The position numbers and the translations under genes are program-made. DNA of 64,000 bases, taken from Pseudobutyrivibrio ruminis (GTDB lineage Bacteria > Bacillota > Clostridia > Lachnospirales > Lachnospiraceae). The stretch is taken from the NCBI GenBank assembly GCA_015057305.1, contig SVES01000004.1, forward strand, positions 1-64,000, given 5' to 3'. Numbering within the stretch: the stretch's first letter is position 1; every line of letters starts with the position of its first letter. Shown here piece by piece: positions 1-9,577 of this stretch. The notes below the pieces were generated by a model that worked only from the letters and a program-made list of their open reading frames with translations, did no database searches and was not told where the DNA came from.

Positions 1-5
1 GGGCT

Positions 6-33
6 TTGACAAATATTTCTCGAATAATAATAA
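6..33 (+). promoter_or_regulatory. Possible sigma-A promoter near window edge
   Basis: TTGACA at 6-11 is followed after 16 bases by TAATAA at 28-33. There is no plus-strand gene for 5 kb, so if real it would drive a short untranslated transcript ending at the hairpin at 230-275. AT-rich sequence makes chance matches likely. Confidence 0.3.
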
Positions 34-229
34 TTCTCGGATAATCAGTGTTATTTTATTTCTCGAATAACACTGACCTAGAAACATTAAGAGCATGTAT
101 AGAAAAGCTACCTGGGAAGGACATTTGAGGGTGATTTGTTCACTAAATAAATATTTGGTAACAAATCTTTGTATTTGTTCGCTATTTGTTACCAACGAGT
201 TAAATTTTACTCAAACTTGTTAAAATGAT

Positions 230-275
230 AATAAGACCTATAAAGCCTTATTTTATCGGCTTTTCAGGTCTTATT
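230..275 (-). terminator. Intrinsic terminator after argD
   Basis: AATAAGACCT at 230-239 pairs perfectly with AGGTCTTATT at 266-275, with an inner AAAGCC/GGCTTT pairing. On the minus strand the hairpin follows the argD stop by about 50 bases and continues into a T-rich tail. The symmetric stem could also stop transcripts arriving from the left. Confidence 0.6.
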
Positions 276-324
276 TAAACTACCTTTTACTTGTTTTTAT
301 TAAATAAATTAGAATACAAGAGTT

Positions 325-1524
325 TTACAAAAATGTGTCAAAAACTTCTTCGATTTTTCTTTTAAACTCATCAATATTTGCTTCGGTAATCACCAGCGGA
401 GGTAAAAGTCTAAGTACATCTGTTCCTGCTGATAGAACTACAAGTTGCTGTTCCATAAGAGCCTTTGTAACAACCTCCTTCACAGGGATAGTAAGCACTA
501 ACCCCTGCATTAGTCCCATTCCCCTTCTACAGGTAATGAAATCATATTTTTCCACCAGTTGGTCCAGCACCTGCTCAAAATAAGGAGTAATAGCCTTTAC
601 GTGGTCTATTATTTTGCAATCCTCAAAAATATCAAATACCTGAGAAACAGCTGCAGTACAAAGTGGATTTCCTCCATATGTTGTTCCATGATCTCCTGGA
701 ACTAAAGAATTTTCTGCAACATTATTTGTAACGGCAAACGCTCCAACGGGAACACCATTTCCCAAGGCCTTTGCAGTAGTAAGGATATCTGGCTTTATTC
801 CATATTGTTGGAAAGCATACATGCTTCCAGTTCGCCCCATTCCGCATTGAACCTCATCTAAAATCAAAAGTATATCCTGTTCATTGCACAGTTCTCTAAC
901 TTTTGTTAAAAATTCCTTATCTGCTGGGTAAAGTCCCCCTTCACCCTGAACAGTTTCAAGAATAATTGCACAGGTATTGTCAGTAAGATTTGCAAGAATA
1001 CTTCCAAAGTCATTAAATGTTGCAAACCTTACTCCACTCATCAATGGATAGAATGGCTCTCTGTAGTGATCTGTACCTGTAACAGAAAGTGAACCAACAG
1101 TTCTACCATGAAAGGAGTTTTCCATGGCAATTACTTCATATTCGCCAGCACCTCTTTTGGTATATGCATACTTTTTAGCAGTCTTGAGGGCTCCCTCAAT
1201 GGCTTCTGCCCCTGAGTTAGTAAAGAATACCTTATCCATTCCCGATGCATTAACCAGCTTTTCTGCCGCTTCAATCATAGGCATTTGATAATATAAATTA
1301 GAGGTGTGAGTTATACGTTTAACCTGAGCAATCAAAGCATTCTCGTAGGTCTCATTTCCATATCCCAACGCCATAACACCAATACCTGAAGCAAAATCCA
1401 AGTATTTATTATCGCTTTCATCATATAAATAAACACCCTTGCCATAATCAAAAACAACAGGAAAACGATTGTAAACGTGAAATAAATTATCCTCTGCTTT
1501 ATCTATAATTTGACTCTTATTCAT
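325..1524 (-). CDS. argD: Acetylornithine aminotransferase
   Basis: A 399-residue class III PLP-dependent aminotransferase that converts N-acetylglutamate semialdehyde to N-acetylornithine in cytoplasmic arginine synthesis. Visible landmarks are the phosphate-binding NSGAEA at about 103-108, the cofactor aspartate in ILDEVQ (D223), and the Schiff-base lysine in TTAKALGNG (K252). The length is normal. The start codon lies inside the end of argB (8-base overlap) behind a GAGG site, so the two are probably translationally coupled. It is the last gene of the arg operon, before a terminator. Related class III transaminases exist, but the operon makes ArgD nearly certain. Confidence 0.96.
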   Translation of the reverse strand: MNKSQIIDKAEDNLFHVYNRFPVVFDYGKGVYLYDESDNKYLDFASGIGVMALGYGNETYENALIAQVKRITHTSNLYYQMPMIEAAEKLVNASGMDKVFFTNSGAEAIEGALKTAKKYAYTKRGAGEYEVIAMENSFHGRTVGSLSVTGTDHYREPFYPLMSGVRFATFNDFGSILANLTDNTCAIILETVQGEGGLYPADKEFLTKVRELCNEQDILLILDEVQCGMGRTGSMYAFQQYGIKPDILTTAKALGNGVPVGAFAVTNNVAENSLVPGDHGTTYGGNPLCTAAVSQVFDIFEDCKIIDHVKAITPYFEQVLDQLVEKYDFITCRRGMGLMQGLVLTIPVKEVVTKALMEQQLVVLSAGTDVLRLLPPLVITEANIDEFKRKIEEVFDTFL

Positions 1525-2413
1525 TGTAATACCTCATATCCTTATCGCCAATAATTGCTGTTCCGATTCCTTTATTTGTAAATATTTCAAGAAGCAGGCA
1601 ATGTGCTATTCTTCCATCTAGTATATGGACTCTTGAAACACCTTCTTCTATAGCATCAATGCAATTATTTAATTTAGGTAGCATGCCGCCACCAATAAAT
1701 CCATCTCCAATTAATGCTCTTGCTTCCTCAACAGAAAGCTCTGAAATCAAAGTATCTGGGTCATCCTTATCCTTATATACACCCTCAATATCAGTAAGAA
1801 AAGCAAGCTTTTCTGCTTTGACAGCCTTTGCTATAGCACAAGCCGCATCATCTGCGTTGATGTTATATGTAATGAAATTTTCATCCATTCCAATAGGACA
1901 TACAATAGGTAGAAAATCATTATCAAGCAAATCCATTATAATTTTAGGATTAACCTCAGTAATTTCACCAACGAATCCAATATCCTTGCCGTCAGAAAGC
2001 TTCTTTTGAACCTTTAGCATGCCTCCATCCTTTCCAGACACGCCAACTGCATTCACACCTAATGCTTGCACGTTTTGAACGAGAGATTTATTAACCTTAT
2101 TTAAAACCATCTCTGCTATTTCCATTGTAGGCTCATCAGTTTTTCTAAGGCCATTTACAAATTCCGGGGTCATTCCAGTCTTCTCAACCCATTTTGAAAT
2201 TTCCTTGCCACCGCCATGAACAATAATAGGCTTAAAACCAACCAGCTTTAAAAGTGTTACATCCTGTATAACCTGCTTTTTAAGCTCCTCATCTATCATG
2301 GCGCTTCCACCATATTTAACAACGATAATCTTTCGATTAAAGCGCTGTATATAAGGCAGTGCCTCTATTAATACCTCTGCCTTATCCATTACCTTTTGCA
2401 TGCTTTTGTCCAT
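1517..2413 (-). CDS. argB: Acetylglutamate kinase
   Basis: A 298-residue amino acid kinase that phosphorylates N-acetyl-L-glutamate, the second committed step of arginine synthesis and usually the arginine-inhibited one. The fold is marked by the N-terminal VVKYGGSAM (about 31-39), HGGG (66-69) and [11 protein letters not shown] in the nucleotide-binding half. The N-terminal helix (residues 1-25) resembles the one through which arginine-sensitive hexameric enzymes oligomerise, so feedback inhibition is plausible but inferred. A GGGAGG site precedes the ATG. It lies 14 bases after argJ and overlaps argD. Confidence 0.96.
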   Translation of the reverse strand: MDKSMQKVMDKAEVLIEALPYIQRFNRKIIVVKYGGSAMIDEELKKQVIQDVTLLKLVGFKPIIVHGGGKEISKWVEKTGMTPEFVNGLRKTDEPTMEIAEMVLNKVNKSLVQNVQALGVNAVGVSGKDGGMLKVQKKLSDGKDIGFVGEITEVNPKIIMDLLDNDFLPIVCPIGMDENFITYNINADDAACAIAKAVKAEKLAFLTDIEGVYKDKDDPDTLISELSVEEARALIGDGFIGGGMLPKLNNCIDAIEEGVSRVHILDGRIAHCLLLEIFTNKGIGTAIIGDKDMRYYNE

Positions 2414-2427
2414 CTCAATCCTCCCGA

Positions 2428-3651
2428 TTAGCTTCTGTAATCCGCATTAATTTTTACATAATCATAGGTTAAATCGCAGCCCCAGGCAGTTGCCTTTGCG
2501 TCTCCCTCATGCATATCTACATAAACTGTAACTGCATCTGCTTTCATAATCCTTAGTGCTTCTTCCTCATCAAAAACAATAGGAGTGCCCTTATCAAAAA
2601 CCTTTAGAGTACCATTTGCACTCTTGAAAAACAGTTCAACATCATTTTGGTCGAAAACTGCACCAGAGTAGCCCATGGCACATAAGAATCTACCAAAATT
2701 TGCATCACAGCCAAAAATAGCTGCCTTGGAAAGATTTGATCCAACAATTGCCCTGGCAAGGGTTTTAGCATCTTCCTTTGACTTTGCATTTACGATAGTT
2801 GCCTCAAATAATTTGCTAGCCCCTTCTCCATCTGCTGCCATCCTTTTGGCCAGAGCTGTACAAACATAAGCCAAAGCCTCTTTGAATACATCAAAATCTT
2901 TATCTTTTTTGTCAATAATGTCATTTTCTGCCAAACCATTTGCCATACAAATCAATGTATCATTTGTGGAGGTATCGCCATCTACTGTAATCATGTTAAA
3001 GCTATCTGCAACCACCTCACTCACTGCTTCCTGCAACAGATCCTTTTCTATTGCCAAATCAGTTCCTATAAATGCTAACATTGTGCACATATTAGGATGA
3101 ATCATTCCAGAACCCTTGCTCATTCCACCTAAAGTAACAGTTTTACCACCAATTTCAAATGATACTGCAATCTCTTTATTTACTGTATCCGTTGTCATTA
3201 TTGCCTTTGAAGCAGCTGTTCCAGCCTCAATGCTTTCATCAAGTAGTGGTGCCATTTTCTCAACGCCTGCAACTAATTTTTCAACTGGTAACTGCATTCC
3301 AATAACTCCTGTGGAGGCAACAGCCACAGAATCAAAAGGGACACCAAGGGCTTTTTCCACGCCCTTTGCAGTAGCCTCGCATGCGTCAAAACCTTCTTTT
3401 CCTGTACAAGCATTTGCAATTCCCGAATTAACTACAACAGCTTGGAGAGGTTTTTGAGATTTTACTATATCCATATCCCATTGCACACAAGCCGCCTTAA
3501 CCACATTACTTGTAAAAGTACCTGCACTTACGCATGGTTTTGTTGAATAAACCATAGCCATGTCAGTACGTCCCTGATATTTTATTCCAGCTGCACAGCT
3601 TGCAGCCTTAAATCCCTTTGCAGCGGTGATACCACCTTTTATTTCCTTCAT
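2428..3651 (-). CDS. argJ: Bifunctional glutamate N-acetyltransferase / amino-acid N-acetyltransferase
   Basis: A 407-residue ArgJ. It recycles the acetyl group from N-acetylornithine to glutamate and, in bifunctional forms, also uses acetyl-CoA. The self-cleavage site is visible as [14 protein letters not shown]: the nucleophilic threonine is T190, preceded by Cys rather than the common Ala. Cleavage would give alpha (1-189) and beta (190-407) chains. ATG follows TAGGAGAGGCTT. It sits between the GNAT gene and argB. Mono- and bifunctional enzymes cannot be told apart from the sequence alone, and the absence of argA here does not settle it. Confidence 0.95.
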   Translation of the reverse strand: MKEIKGGITAAKGFKAASCAAGIKYQGRTDMAMVYSTKPCVSAGTFTSNVVKAACVQWDMDIVKSQKPLQAVVVNSGIANACTGKEGFDACEATAKGVEKALGVPFDSVAVASTGVIGMQLPVEKLVAGVEKMAPLLDESIEAGTAASKAIMTTDTVNKEIAVSFEIGGKTVTLGGMSKGSGMIHPNMCTMLAFIGTDLAIEKDLLQEAVSEVVADSFNMITVDGDTSTNDTLICMANGLAENDIIDKKDKDFDVFKEALAYVCTALAKRMAADGEGASKLFEATIVNAKSKEDAKTLARAIVGSNLSKAAIFGCDANFGRFLCAMGYSGAVFDQNDVELFFKSANGTLKVFDKGTPIVFDEEEALRIMKADAVTVYVDMHEGDAKATAWGCDLTYDYVKINADYRS

Positions 3652-3660
3652 AAGCCTCTC

Positions 3661-4164
3661 CTATTTATTGAATGCTGTAATATTTTCTTCATTTAAAGTA
3701 AAGTCATAAACATTTAAATCCTCACGCATTATCCACTGCTCAGCCTGCCAAAATCCATTGCCAAGTTCATTATCCTTAAATGCAACCAATTGGACCTTGT
3801 TTATTCCTTCTTCCTTAAGTCTCATCATTGCCTCTGAAGCCATTGCCTTACCAATACCGTGTTTACGATAATCCTCATGAACGCATACATGATAAAAGCA
3901 AGCTCTTCTTCCATCGTGCCCTACCAGAATTGCGCCTACGATTTTGCCTTCTGAAACGGCTACCACTGATAATCCCGGGTTTCTCTTTAAAAAGCTTTTT
4001 ACTCCTGCTTCAGAATCATCCAGACTTCTCATTGCAAAACCATGGATTGTTGTCCACAGCTTATAAACCTCATCATAATCACTGTCTTCCATTGTTCTGA
4101 TTGTATAATTCATATGCACCCCTAAATCTAAAGTAACGTTAATGCTGTTTGTCGCTGTATCCAT
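3661..4164 (-). CDS. GNAT-family N-acetyltransferase in the arg operon
   Basis: A GNAT acetyltransferase with the acetyl-CoA-binding signature YRKHGIGKAM and a preceding ACFYHVCVHEDY strand. Two starts are credible: the ATG at 4164 (AGGAG seven bases upstream, 167 residues) and the ATG at 4113 (AGGGG upstream, about 150 residues, the usual GNAT start MNYTIRTMED). The first is used here. An ATG further upstream would overlap argC and has weaker support. Its place between argC and argJ suggests a role in arginine synthesis, such as a short glutamate N-acetyltransferase priming the acetyl cycle. That role is inferred from position, and the substrate is unknown. Confidence 0.85.
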   Translation of the reverse strand: MDTATNSINVTLDLGVHMNYTIRTMEDSDYDEVYKLWTTIHGFAMRSLDDSEAGVKSFLKRNPGLSVVAVSEGKIVGAILVGHDGRRACFYHVCVHEDYRKHGIGKAMASEAMMRLKEEGINKVQLVAFKDNELGNGFWQAEQWIMREDLNVYDFTLNEENITAFNK

Positions 4165-4186
4165 AATAAAACTCCTAACTTTATGC

Positions 4187-5239
4187 CTATGGAAACATTG
4201 GTGCAAAATCCAATCCCATTTTTTCCTCTAAGCCAAAAATAATATTCATGTTTTGAATTGCCTGACCAGCTGCGCCCTTTACAAGATTGTCAAGTGCACC
4301 CATCATAACAACTCTGCCTGTACGTTCATCAATCATGCAACTCACATCTACGAAATTGCTGCCCTCCACCCATTTAGTTTCAGGACACTCACCATAATTT
4401 AATACTCTCACAAAGAATTCTTCATCATACATATCGTGGTAAGCCTTCATAATTTCTTCCTTAGTTGGAAGCTTACCATCTTTTTTAATAAGCTTTGCGT
4501 ACTCAGTCACAAGAATTCCACGATTCATAGGCACTAAATGTGGAGTAAAGTTAATCATGATTTCTTTGCCACAGGCATAACCCAGTTGCTCTTCAATTTC
4601 AGGTGTATGACGATGAGTAGTAACTCCATATGCCTTTATGCTCTCATTAACCTCACAATATAAGTTAGGAAGCTTTGCTCCACGACCTGCACCTGATGTA
4701 CCACTTTTTGCATCAATAATAAGTGTCTCAGGATCTATAAGTCCAGCCTTTACCAACGGATAAGCTGTCAAAATAGAGCATGTAGTATAACATCCAGGGT
4801 TTGCAATTAATCTTGCCCCCACTTCCTTGTCTCTATTTATCTCACATAAGCCGTAAACAGCTTCCTCTATAAACTGCGTACTCTTATGTTCAATTCCATA
4901 CCATTTTTCATAGGTAGCTACATCCTTTATTCTGTAATCTGCAGATAAATCAATCACCTTACAGTTATTTAAAATTTCTTCTGTAAGAACCCCTGCCAAA
5001 TATCCCTGTGGAGTTGCTGTAAAAATAACATCAACCTGCTTAGACAATTCTAGGATATTATCATCCAGACATTTATCCTCAACTAGGGTAAACATATTCT
5101 TATATATAGAAGCAAATTTTTCATCTATATAGCTTCGTGAGCCATACCAAACTATTTCAGCCTGTGGATGTGAATACAAAATTCTTACTATTTCGGCACC
5201 AGCATAGCCAGTTGCTCCTATAATACCTACTTTAATCAT
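4187..5239 (-). CDS. argC: N-acetyl-gamma-glutamyl-phosphate reductase
   Basis: A 350-residue NADP-dependent reductase for the third step of arginine synthesis. It shows the nucleotide-binding GATGYAGAE at 8-16, the catalytic cysteine in ANPGCYTTC (C150), and the GTSGAGRG loop. It is the first gene of the minus-strand arg operon. A strong AGAGGAAG site precedes the ATG, and a sigma-A-like promoter lies about 70 bases upstream. Length and motifs are typical of the long ArgC type. Confidence 0.96.
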   Translation of the reverse strand: MIKVGIIGATGYAGAEIVRILYSHPQAEIVWYGSRSYIDEKFASIYKNMFTLVEDKCLDDNILELSKQVDVIFTATPQGYLAGVLTEEILNNCKVIDLSADYRIKDVATYEKWYGIEHKSTQFIEEAVYGLCEINRDKEVGARLIANPGCYTTCSILTAYPLVKAGLIDPETLIIDAKSGTSGAGRGAKLPNLYCEVNESIKAYGVTTHRHTPEIEEQLGYACGKEIMINFTPHLVPMNRGILVTEYAKLIKKDGKLPTKEEIMKAYHDMYDEEFFVRVLNYGECPETKWVEGSNFVDVSCMIDERTGRVVMMGALDNLVKGAAGQAIQNMNIIFGLEEKMGLDFAPMFP

Positions 5240-5305
5240 AATGGAACTTCCTCTCTAAATTATAATGAAATCTTCTTTCATTTAATTCTAAAAATGTTTT
5301 CTATT

Positions 5306-5334
5306 ATTCTATATCTTCACTTTCATAATGTAAA
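5306..5334 (-). promoter_or_regulatory. argC operon promoter
   Basis: On the minus strand, TTTACA (5329-5334) and TAGAAT (5306-5311) are separated by exactly 17 bases, ending about 65 bases before argC. An inverted repeat, CACTTT...AAAGTG (5319-5338), overlaps the -35 and might be an operator. Confidence 0.55.
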
Positions 5335-5362
5335 GTGATGTAGCAAAATTATATTAATTATT

Positions 5363-5380
5363 TATGCATAAATATACACC
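5363..5380. promoter_or_regulatory. ARG-box-like operator between argC and argG
   Basis: TATGCATAAATATACACC matches the ArgR/AhrC box consensus TNTGNATWWWWATNCANA at every fixed position except the last. It lies between the divergent argC and argG promoters. Weaker half-matches occur at about 5435-5450 and 5461-5478, the latter over the argG promoter. Arginine-dependent repression is inferred from the family rule. Confidence 0.6.
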
Positions 5381-5452
5381 CGAAAATTCATATTTTCAAG
5401 GTTAATTTTTACAAAATTGATTTTTATTCTTTGTATATGCATATTTTACCAC

Positions 5453-5481
5453 TTGAAATATTCATAAATATGTTGTATTGT
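5453..5481 (+). promoter_or_regulatory. argG promoter
   Basis: TTGAAA (5453-5458) and TATTGT (5476-5481) are separated by 17 bases, about 50 bases before the argG start. A weak ARG-box-like sequence covers the spacer, as expected for a repressible promoter. Confidence 0.5.
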
Positions 5482-5532
5482 AATTTCAGTTGAAATCGAA
5501 CTATTAATATTTATTCAATAAGGAGAAACATT

Positions 5533-6756
5533 ATGGCACAAGAAAAAGTTGTACTTGCTTATTCAGGGGGACTTGACACTACAGCTATCATCCCTTGGTT
5601 AAAGGAGAATTATGGATACGAAGTTATCTGCTGCTGTATCGATTGTGGACAAGGAGAAGAATTAGACGGACTTTCAGAAAGAGCTAAGGCATCTGGCGCT
5701 TCTAAATTATATATAGAAGATATAGTTGATGATTTTTGTGATAATTACATAGTTCCATGCGTTCAGGCTGGTGCTATCTACGAAAACAAATACTTACTTG
5801 GAACTGCAATGGCTCGTCCAGGCATTGCAGCCAAGCTTGTTGAAATTGCTAGAAAAGAAGGTGCCGTTGCTATCTGCCACGGTGCTACAGGTAAAGGAAA
5901 CGACCAGATTCGTTTCGAGTTGGGAATCAAAGCACTCGCTCCAGACATTAAGGTAATTGCTCCTTGGAGAAGCGATAAATGGAAGCTGCAATCTCGTCAG
6001 GATGAAATCGATTATTGTAAGGCTCATGGAATTAATCTTCCATTTTCAACCGACCAATCCTACAGTCGTGACCGTAACCTATGGCACATCAGCCATGAAG
6101 GATTAGAGCTTGAGGATCCTTCCCTTGAGCCAAACTACGAGCATCTGCTTATGCTTACCACACCACCTGAAAAGGCTCCTGATAAGCCAGAATATGTCAC
6201 AATGACCTTTGAACAGGGTATTCCTACATCTGTTAACGGCAAAAAAATGAAGGTTTCAGATATCATCAGAGAATTAAATGAAATTGGTGGTAGAAACGGA
6301 ATCGGTATTGTAGATATTGTAGAAAACCGTGTAGTTGGTATGAAATCTCGTGGTGTATATGAAACACCAGGTGGAACTATCCTCATGGAGGCACATGCTC
6401 AGCTTGAAGAGCTTTGTCTCGACCGCGCGACAATGGAAATGAAGAAAGAAATGGGTGCCAAGCTTGCTCAGGTTTGCTACGAGGGCAAATGGTTCACACC
6501 ACTCTGTGATGCCATTCAGGCTTTTGTAAAATCTACTCAGGAATATGTTACAGGGGAAGTAAAATTCAAGCTATACAAAGGAAATATCATCAAAGCAGGT
6601 ACTACTTCACCATACTCACTTTACTCTGAATCACTTGCATCATTTACAACCGGTGACCTTTACGATCATCATGACGCTGAAGGCTTTATTACTCTTTGGG
6701 GTCTACCTTTAAAGGTACGTGCGATGAAGCTTCAGGAAAACCAGAAGAAGAAATAA
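5533..6756 (+). CDS. argG: Argininosuccinate synthase
   Basis: A 407-residue ATP-dependent ligase joining citrulline and aspartate. The N-type ATP pyrophosphatase loop AYSGGLDTT lies at 9-17, and [12 protein letters not shown] and STDQSYSRD match the substrate-binding segments. AAGGAGAAACATT precedes the ATG. It is transcribed away from the argC operon. No argH or ornithine carbamoyltransferase gene is linked in this window, so the pathway must be completed elsewhere. The short lysine-rich C-terminus is unremarkable. Confidence 0.96.
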   Translation: MAQEKVVLAYSGGLDTTAIIPWLKENYGYEVICCCIDCGQGEELDGLSERAKASGASKLYIEDIVDDFCDNYIVPCVQAGAIYENKYLLGTAMARPGIAAKLVEIARKEGAVAICHGATGKGNDQIRFELGIKALAPDIKVIAPWRSDKWKLQSRQDEIDYCKAHGINLPFSTDQSYSRDRNLWHISHEGLELEDPSLEPNYEHLLMLTTPPEKAPDKPEYVTMTFEQGIPTSVNGKKMKVSDIIRELNEIGGRNGIGIVDIVENRVVGMKSRGVYETPGGTILMEAHAQLEELCLDRATMEMKKEMGAKLAQVCYEGKWFTPLCDAIQAFVKSTQEYVTGEVKFKLYKGNIIKAGTTSPYSLYSESLASFTTGDLYDHHDAEGFITLWGLPLKVRAMKLQENQKKK

Positions 6757-6789
6757 AAAAACAGTAATATCAAACAAAACTAATAAATA

Positions 6790-6967
6790 AAATAAAGGTT
6801 CCTTGTAATTAACAAGCTATATATATTCTCAAGCGGCAAATTTCTTGATTTTCGACAAAAATCAAGAACATGACGAGCCCATTGCGATAGCAATTTGCAT
6901 GGGCGAGTATCCCGTATGCAAAGCGGAGAATATATATGCTTGTTAATGTAACAGGGAACCTTTATTT
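6790..6967. repeat. Long palindromic, internally structured element
   Basis: Arms at 6790-6830 and 6926-6967 are near-perfect inverted copies. They share AAATAAAGGTTCC at the outer end and TTAACAAGC plus ATATATATTCTC further in, with only small indels. Between them are an 11-bp hairpin (TTCTTGATTTT with its complement, about 6842-6868) and a GCCCA...TGGGC stem (about 6877-6904) enclosing TTGC-GATA-GCAA. No open frame of interest is inside. The element sits between the convergent argG and the 55-residue gene. It may be a non-autonomous mobile element, a bidirectional terminator or a structured RNA. Confidence 0.6.
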
Positions 6968-6976
6968 GTTTCAATT

Positions 6977-7144
6977 TTATTCTTCTTCTGTGTTTAACGC
7001 TGCGTCGATGATTGACATAAGCTCCATAGCACTGCGGAAGCTAAGCTTTTCGTCCTTATCAGCCCATGTCACCTGTCCCTGCCAGGTATCATTTTCATTT
7101 TTATTAACATGCACAACAAATGTGCCCTCTTTCTTGTAAGACAT
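6977..7144 (-). CDS. Small conserved-looking protein, 55 residues
   Basis: The ATG at 7144 is preceded by AAGGAGGGAACTAT, a near-ideal ribosome binding site, and the frame runs 55 codons to a TAA. The product begins MSYKKEGTFVVHV and has a central WQGQVTWADKDEK strand pattern, then a helix (SAMELMSIIDAAL). It is soluble and mostly beta, without cysteines or membrane segments. Function is unknown. It lies 93 bases after the exonuclease gene on the same strand, so it may share that transcript. The strong start site and sensible composition argue that it is a real gene. Confidence 0.75.
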   Translation of the reverse strand: MSYKKEGTFVVHVNKNENDTWQGQVTWADKDEKLSFRSAMELMSIIDAALNTEEE

Positions 7145-7237
7145 ATAGTTCCCTCCTTCAATAAGTACAAATATACCTCTTATGTTTTATAATATCACAC
7201 AAGTCATTATATAAAGCATTATATCTAAGAAAATTTC

Positions 7238-7993
7238 TTAATCAAAATCCAACTCAATTGGACAATGATCTGAGCCCATAACATCTGTGTGTATCTTAGC
7301 GTCTTTCATTCTTTCCTTTATGTCCTCTGATACAATAAAATAATCAATACGCCAACCAGCATTCTTTTCTCTAGCATGGAATCGGTAAGACCACCATGAA
7401 TATATATCTGCCTGCTCAGGATAAAAATATCTAAAGCTATCCACAAAACCTGCAGACAAAAGCTCTGTCATCTTACCTCTCTCCTCATCAGTAAAACCAG
7501 CGTTATGATGATTAGTCTTAGGATTTTTAATATCTATTTCCTCATGAGCAACATTCAAATCTCCGCATAATATAACGCCTTTTTTTTCATTAAGCTTTTT
7601 CAAATAGATTCTAAAATCATCTTCCCATGTCATACGATAATCCAATCGTTTAAGCTCGTTCTGAGAATTTGGCGTATAGCAGGTGATAAAATAATAATCA
7701 TCAAATTCAAGGGTAATTACACGCCCCTCGTGATCGTGCTCCTCGATGCCGATGCCATAGCTTACAGATAAAGGTTCCTTTTTTGAAAAAATGGCCGTTC
7801 CAGAATACCCCTTCTTTTCAGCATAATTCCAGTAAATATGATATCCTTCCTTCTCACAATCTAGCTGTCCCTCTGATAGCTTAATCTCCTGAAGGCAAAA
7901 AATATCAGCATCAGCTGAATCAAAATATTCCCAAAAGCCCTTTCCAATTACAGCTCTAAGACCATTAACATTCCAAGATATAAATTTACTCAT
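7238..7993 (-). CDS. xth: Exodeoxyribonuclease III
   Basis: A 251-residue endonuclease/exonuclease/phosphatase-fold enzyme that cuts DNA at abasic sites and digests 3' ends in base-excision repair. Catalytic residues are visible in [17 protein letters not shown] (metal-binding Glu), [11 protein letters not shown] and the C-terminal [10 protein letters not shown] (Asp-His). Length is typical of the ExoA/Xth family. TGGAGGATTT precedes the ATG. A terminator lies just upstream, so it either has its own promoter in the short gap or depends on readthrough. Confidence 0.94.
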   Translation of the reverse strand: MSKFISWNVNGLRAVIGKGFWEYFDSADADIFCLQEIKLSEGQLDCEKEGYHIYWNYAEKKGYSGTAIFSKKEPLSVSYGIGIEEHDHEGRVITLEFDDYYFITCYTPNSQNELKRLDYRMTWEDDFRIYLKKLNEKKGVILCGDLNVAHEEIDIKNPKTNHHNAGFTDEERGKMTELLSAGFVDSFRYFYPEQADIYSWWSYRFHAREKNAGWRIDYFIVSEDIKERMKDAKIHTDVMGSDHCPIELDFD

Positions 7994-8007
7994 AAATCCT
8001 CCAATGC

Positions 8008-8034
8008 AAAAGAGCCAGGAACTCTTCCTGGCTC
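8008..8034 (-). terminator. Intrinsic terminator downstream of the HD-domain gene
   Basis: A perfect 10-bp stem (8012-8021 with 8025-8034, loop CTC) is followed on the minus strand by TTTT. It lies about 57 bases past the HD gene stop and just before the exonuclease III start. Confidence 0.75.
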
Positions 8035-8091
8035 GTGAAATTCCTATTCAAATTTTAATTGTTTAGGCAAGTACATGCAAGTATAAGTATT

Positions 8092-8550
8092 TTATCTACA
8101 AAGCAATGTTTCCTTAGTAGAAATGCATTTATCAGCAATACATACTATCCAGGCTTCCCTGCATTTAGGAACCTTGGTGATATTCAATGGCCACATGTGG
8201 CTTTCAATCACACCCTGAGTCTTCTTTCCAATACCAAAATGCTTGATGGCATTTTCCTTGGCCGTATTGGAATGTGAAAACCCATGAAGTCCATGTCCAT
8301 TATCAGTTATATGCCAATCATAAAGATAATAATCATGTAAAAATGCTCCAATTGAAAGCACTCTATCATCTCCACCAATATGCAATCTTTTATTAATCCA
8401 GAAGCTTAATCTAGTAACACTTTCTACATGGTCAAATGTAGATATTCTTCCGTGCTGAGTATATTGCTTCATCCTTTGAACACGCTTATCATTCTTTATA
8501 GGAGCCAAAATACAATTAAGTCTTTGCTCCTCATCAGGCTTAAGTCTCAT
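8092..8550 (-). CDS. HD-domain hydrolase, small
   Basis: A 152-residue HD-superfamily metal-dependent phosphohydrolase. The metal ligands are visible as FDHVESV near residue 41 and the HD pair in GAFLHDYYLYDW, with later histidines in HGFSH and SHMWP. The start is the ATG at 8550, seven bases after GGAGG; the adjoining upstream TTG has worse spacing. The substrate cannot be predicted: such stand-alone HD proteins act on nucleotides or phosphorylated metabolites. The product is close to the usual size for this subgroup. Confidence 0.8.
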   Translation of the reverse strand: MRLKPDEEQRLNCILAPIKNDKRVQRMKQYTQHGRISTFDHVESVTRLSFWINKRLHIGGDDRVLSIGAFLHDYYLYDWHITDNGHGLHGFSHSNTAKENAIKHFGIGKKTQGVIESHMWPLNITKVPKCREAWIVCIADKCISTKETLLCR

Positions 8551-8647
8551 CAAAATACCTCCGACATAACCATAACAAATAGGATAGTGGGATAATATCA
8601 GAGAAATATGTATATGCTGTGAACTTCATATGTAGAGTCAATCAATG

Positions 8648-9568
8648 CTATCTGAATTTATAAAAACAATCTGTCTTTCTTCCATCATTGAAAGAACCTT
8701 CTATGATTATTGCCCCATTACTATTAATTTCAGCCAAACCTACTTTTGAGGTGTTTTCCTCTAAATAGGATATATAAAAAATATACACATCCTCTGTAAA
8801 AAAGTAATCATACTTTTCTTCATCAGTCAATTGTTCTTCTACATCCTGGCAGCAGTCGCCATTATCTAATAAAAATCTTCCAACATACTCAGAATCAACT
8901 CTTCCGTATGTTAATGTATAGCCTTCTTTCTCAGGAAAGTCTAAAAGCAGTTGATCATATGCCTCATCCTTAGAATTAACAGCAACCTGAGGATATTCAG
9001 AATTTCTTGGTTCCTCGCTAGGATTAAAGTCTGGAATACTAAACCAAAGAACAGCAACCCAGATTTGGATAAATAAAATCATGATTAAACATACGGTTAA
9101 TACTAATTGAATACAAGTTTTTAGTCTACCACTGAAAATCCTATTAAAAAACCTCTTATCCCTATCTATAGATAGTTCCTTCTCTTTTTTATTAAGCCTA
9201 AGCTTTGGTATTGAAAGCTTAGGAAGCTTTATATTAGGTATTTTAAAAGCAAAGCCTTTATTTTCGTTTTCTTTAGTCTTGATTTTACTTTTAGCATATT
9301 CACTGCTACCTATAGTATCAATGCAATGCTGACAAATCACATGGTTTTCCGCAGGATTTCCACAAATTACACAGCTACTGTCAGAATCTAACCCAGCAGC
9401 AATATCAAAAATACGGCTTTTAAACCTTTTTCCAAATACAGAGCAAAGTATCTGCCTCTCATTTTCAAGTCTTAATATGCTTTCAACGACCTCCATTTTG
9501 GTAAAATCATATTTGGAAGTCAAACGAACCATATAGAATAATTCTTGTCTAAGCTTATCGTCTGCCAT
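8648..9568 (-). CDS. Membrane protein with a four-cysteine zinc-ribbon motif
   Basis: 306 residues in three parts. The cytoplasmic N-terminal half contains a zinc-binding knuckle pair (C66-x2-C69 and C79-x2-C82). A Lys/Pro-rich linker with IPNIKLPKLSIPKLRL lies at about 110-125, and one transmembrane helix spans about 151-177. The C-terminal 130 residues are acidic and probably extracytoplasmic. The PilZ gene ends 9 bases upstream, so the two form an operon and a c-di-GMP-linked envelope role is possible. I do not recognise the family. Confidence 0.65.
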   Translation of the reverse strand: MADDKLRQELFYMVRLTSKYDFTKMEVVESILRLENERQILCSVFGKRFKSRIFDIAAGLDSDSSCVICGNPAENHVICQHCIDTIGSSEYAKSKIKTKENENKGFAFKIPNIKLPKLSIPKLRLNKKEKELSIDRDKRFFNRIFSGRLKTCIQLVLTVCLIMILFIQIWVAVLWFSIPDFNPSEEPRNSEYPQVAVNSKDEAYDQLLLDFPEKEGYTLTYGRVDSEYVGRFLLDNGDCCQDVEEQLTDEEKYDYFFTEDVYIFYISYLEENTSKVGLAEINSNGAIIIEGSFNDGRKTDCFYKFR

Positions 9569-9577
9569 AACTAATCC

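Larger units (their letters stand above)
1..324. other. Gene-free, hairpin-rich region downstream of argD
   Basis: No convincing reading frame lies here. The stretch holds two perfect stem-loops: an 11-bp stem (45-55 with 66-76) and a 12-bp stem (155-166 with 184-195), plus a terminator-like hairpin at 230-275. TTCTCGAATAA occurs twice (around 18-28 and 60-70). It could be a small RNA gene, or simply the 3' region of the arginine operon. Confidence 0.4.

Noticed and set aside
4165..4206. Longer start for the GNAT gene overlapping argC
   Set aside because: Two later ATGs have proper Shine-Dalgarno sequences; the long form begins inside argC without one.
6780..6974. Short reading frame covering the palindromic element
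   Set aside because: It lies in the inverted repeat, lacks a ribosome site, and its sequence follows the palindrome rather than a protein family.
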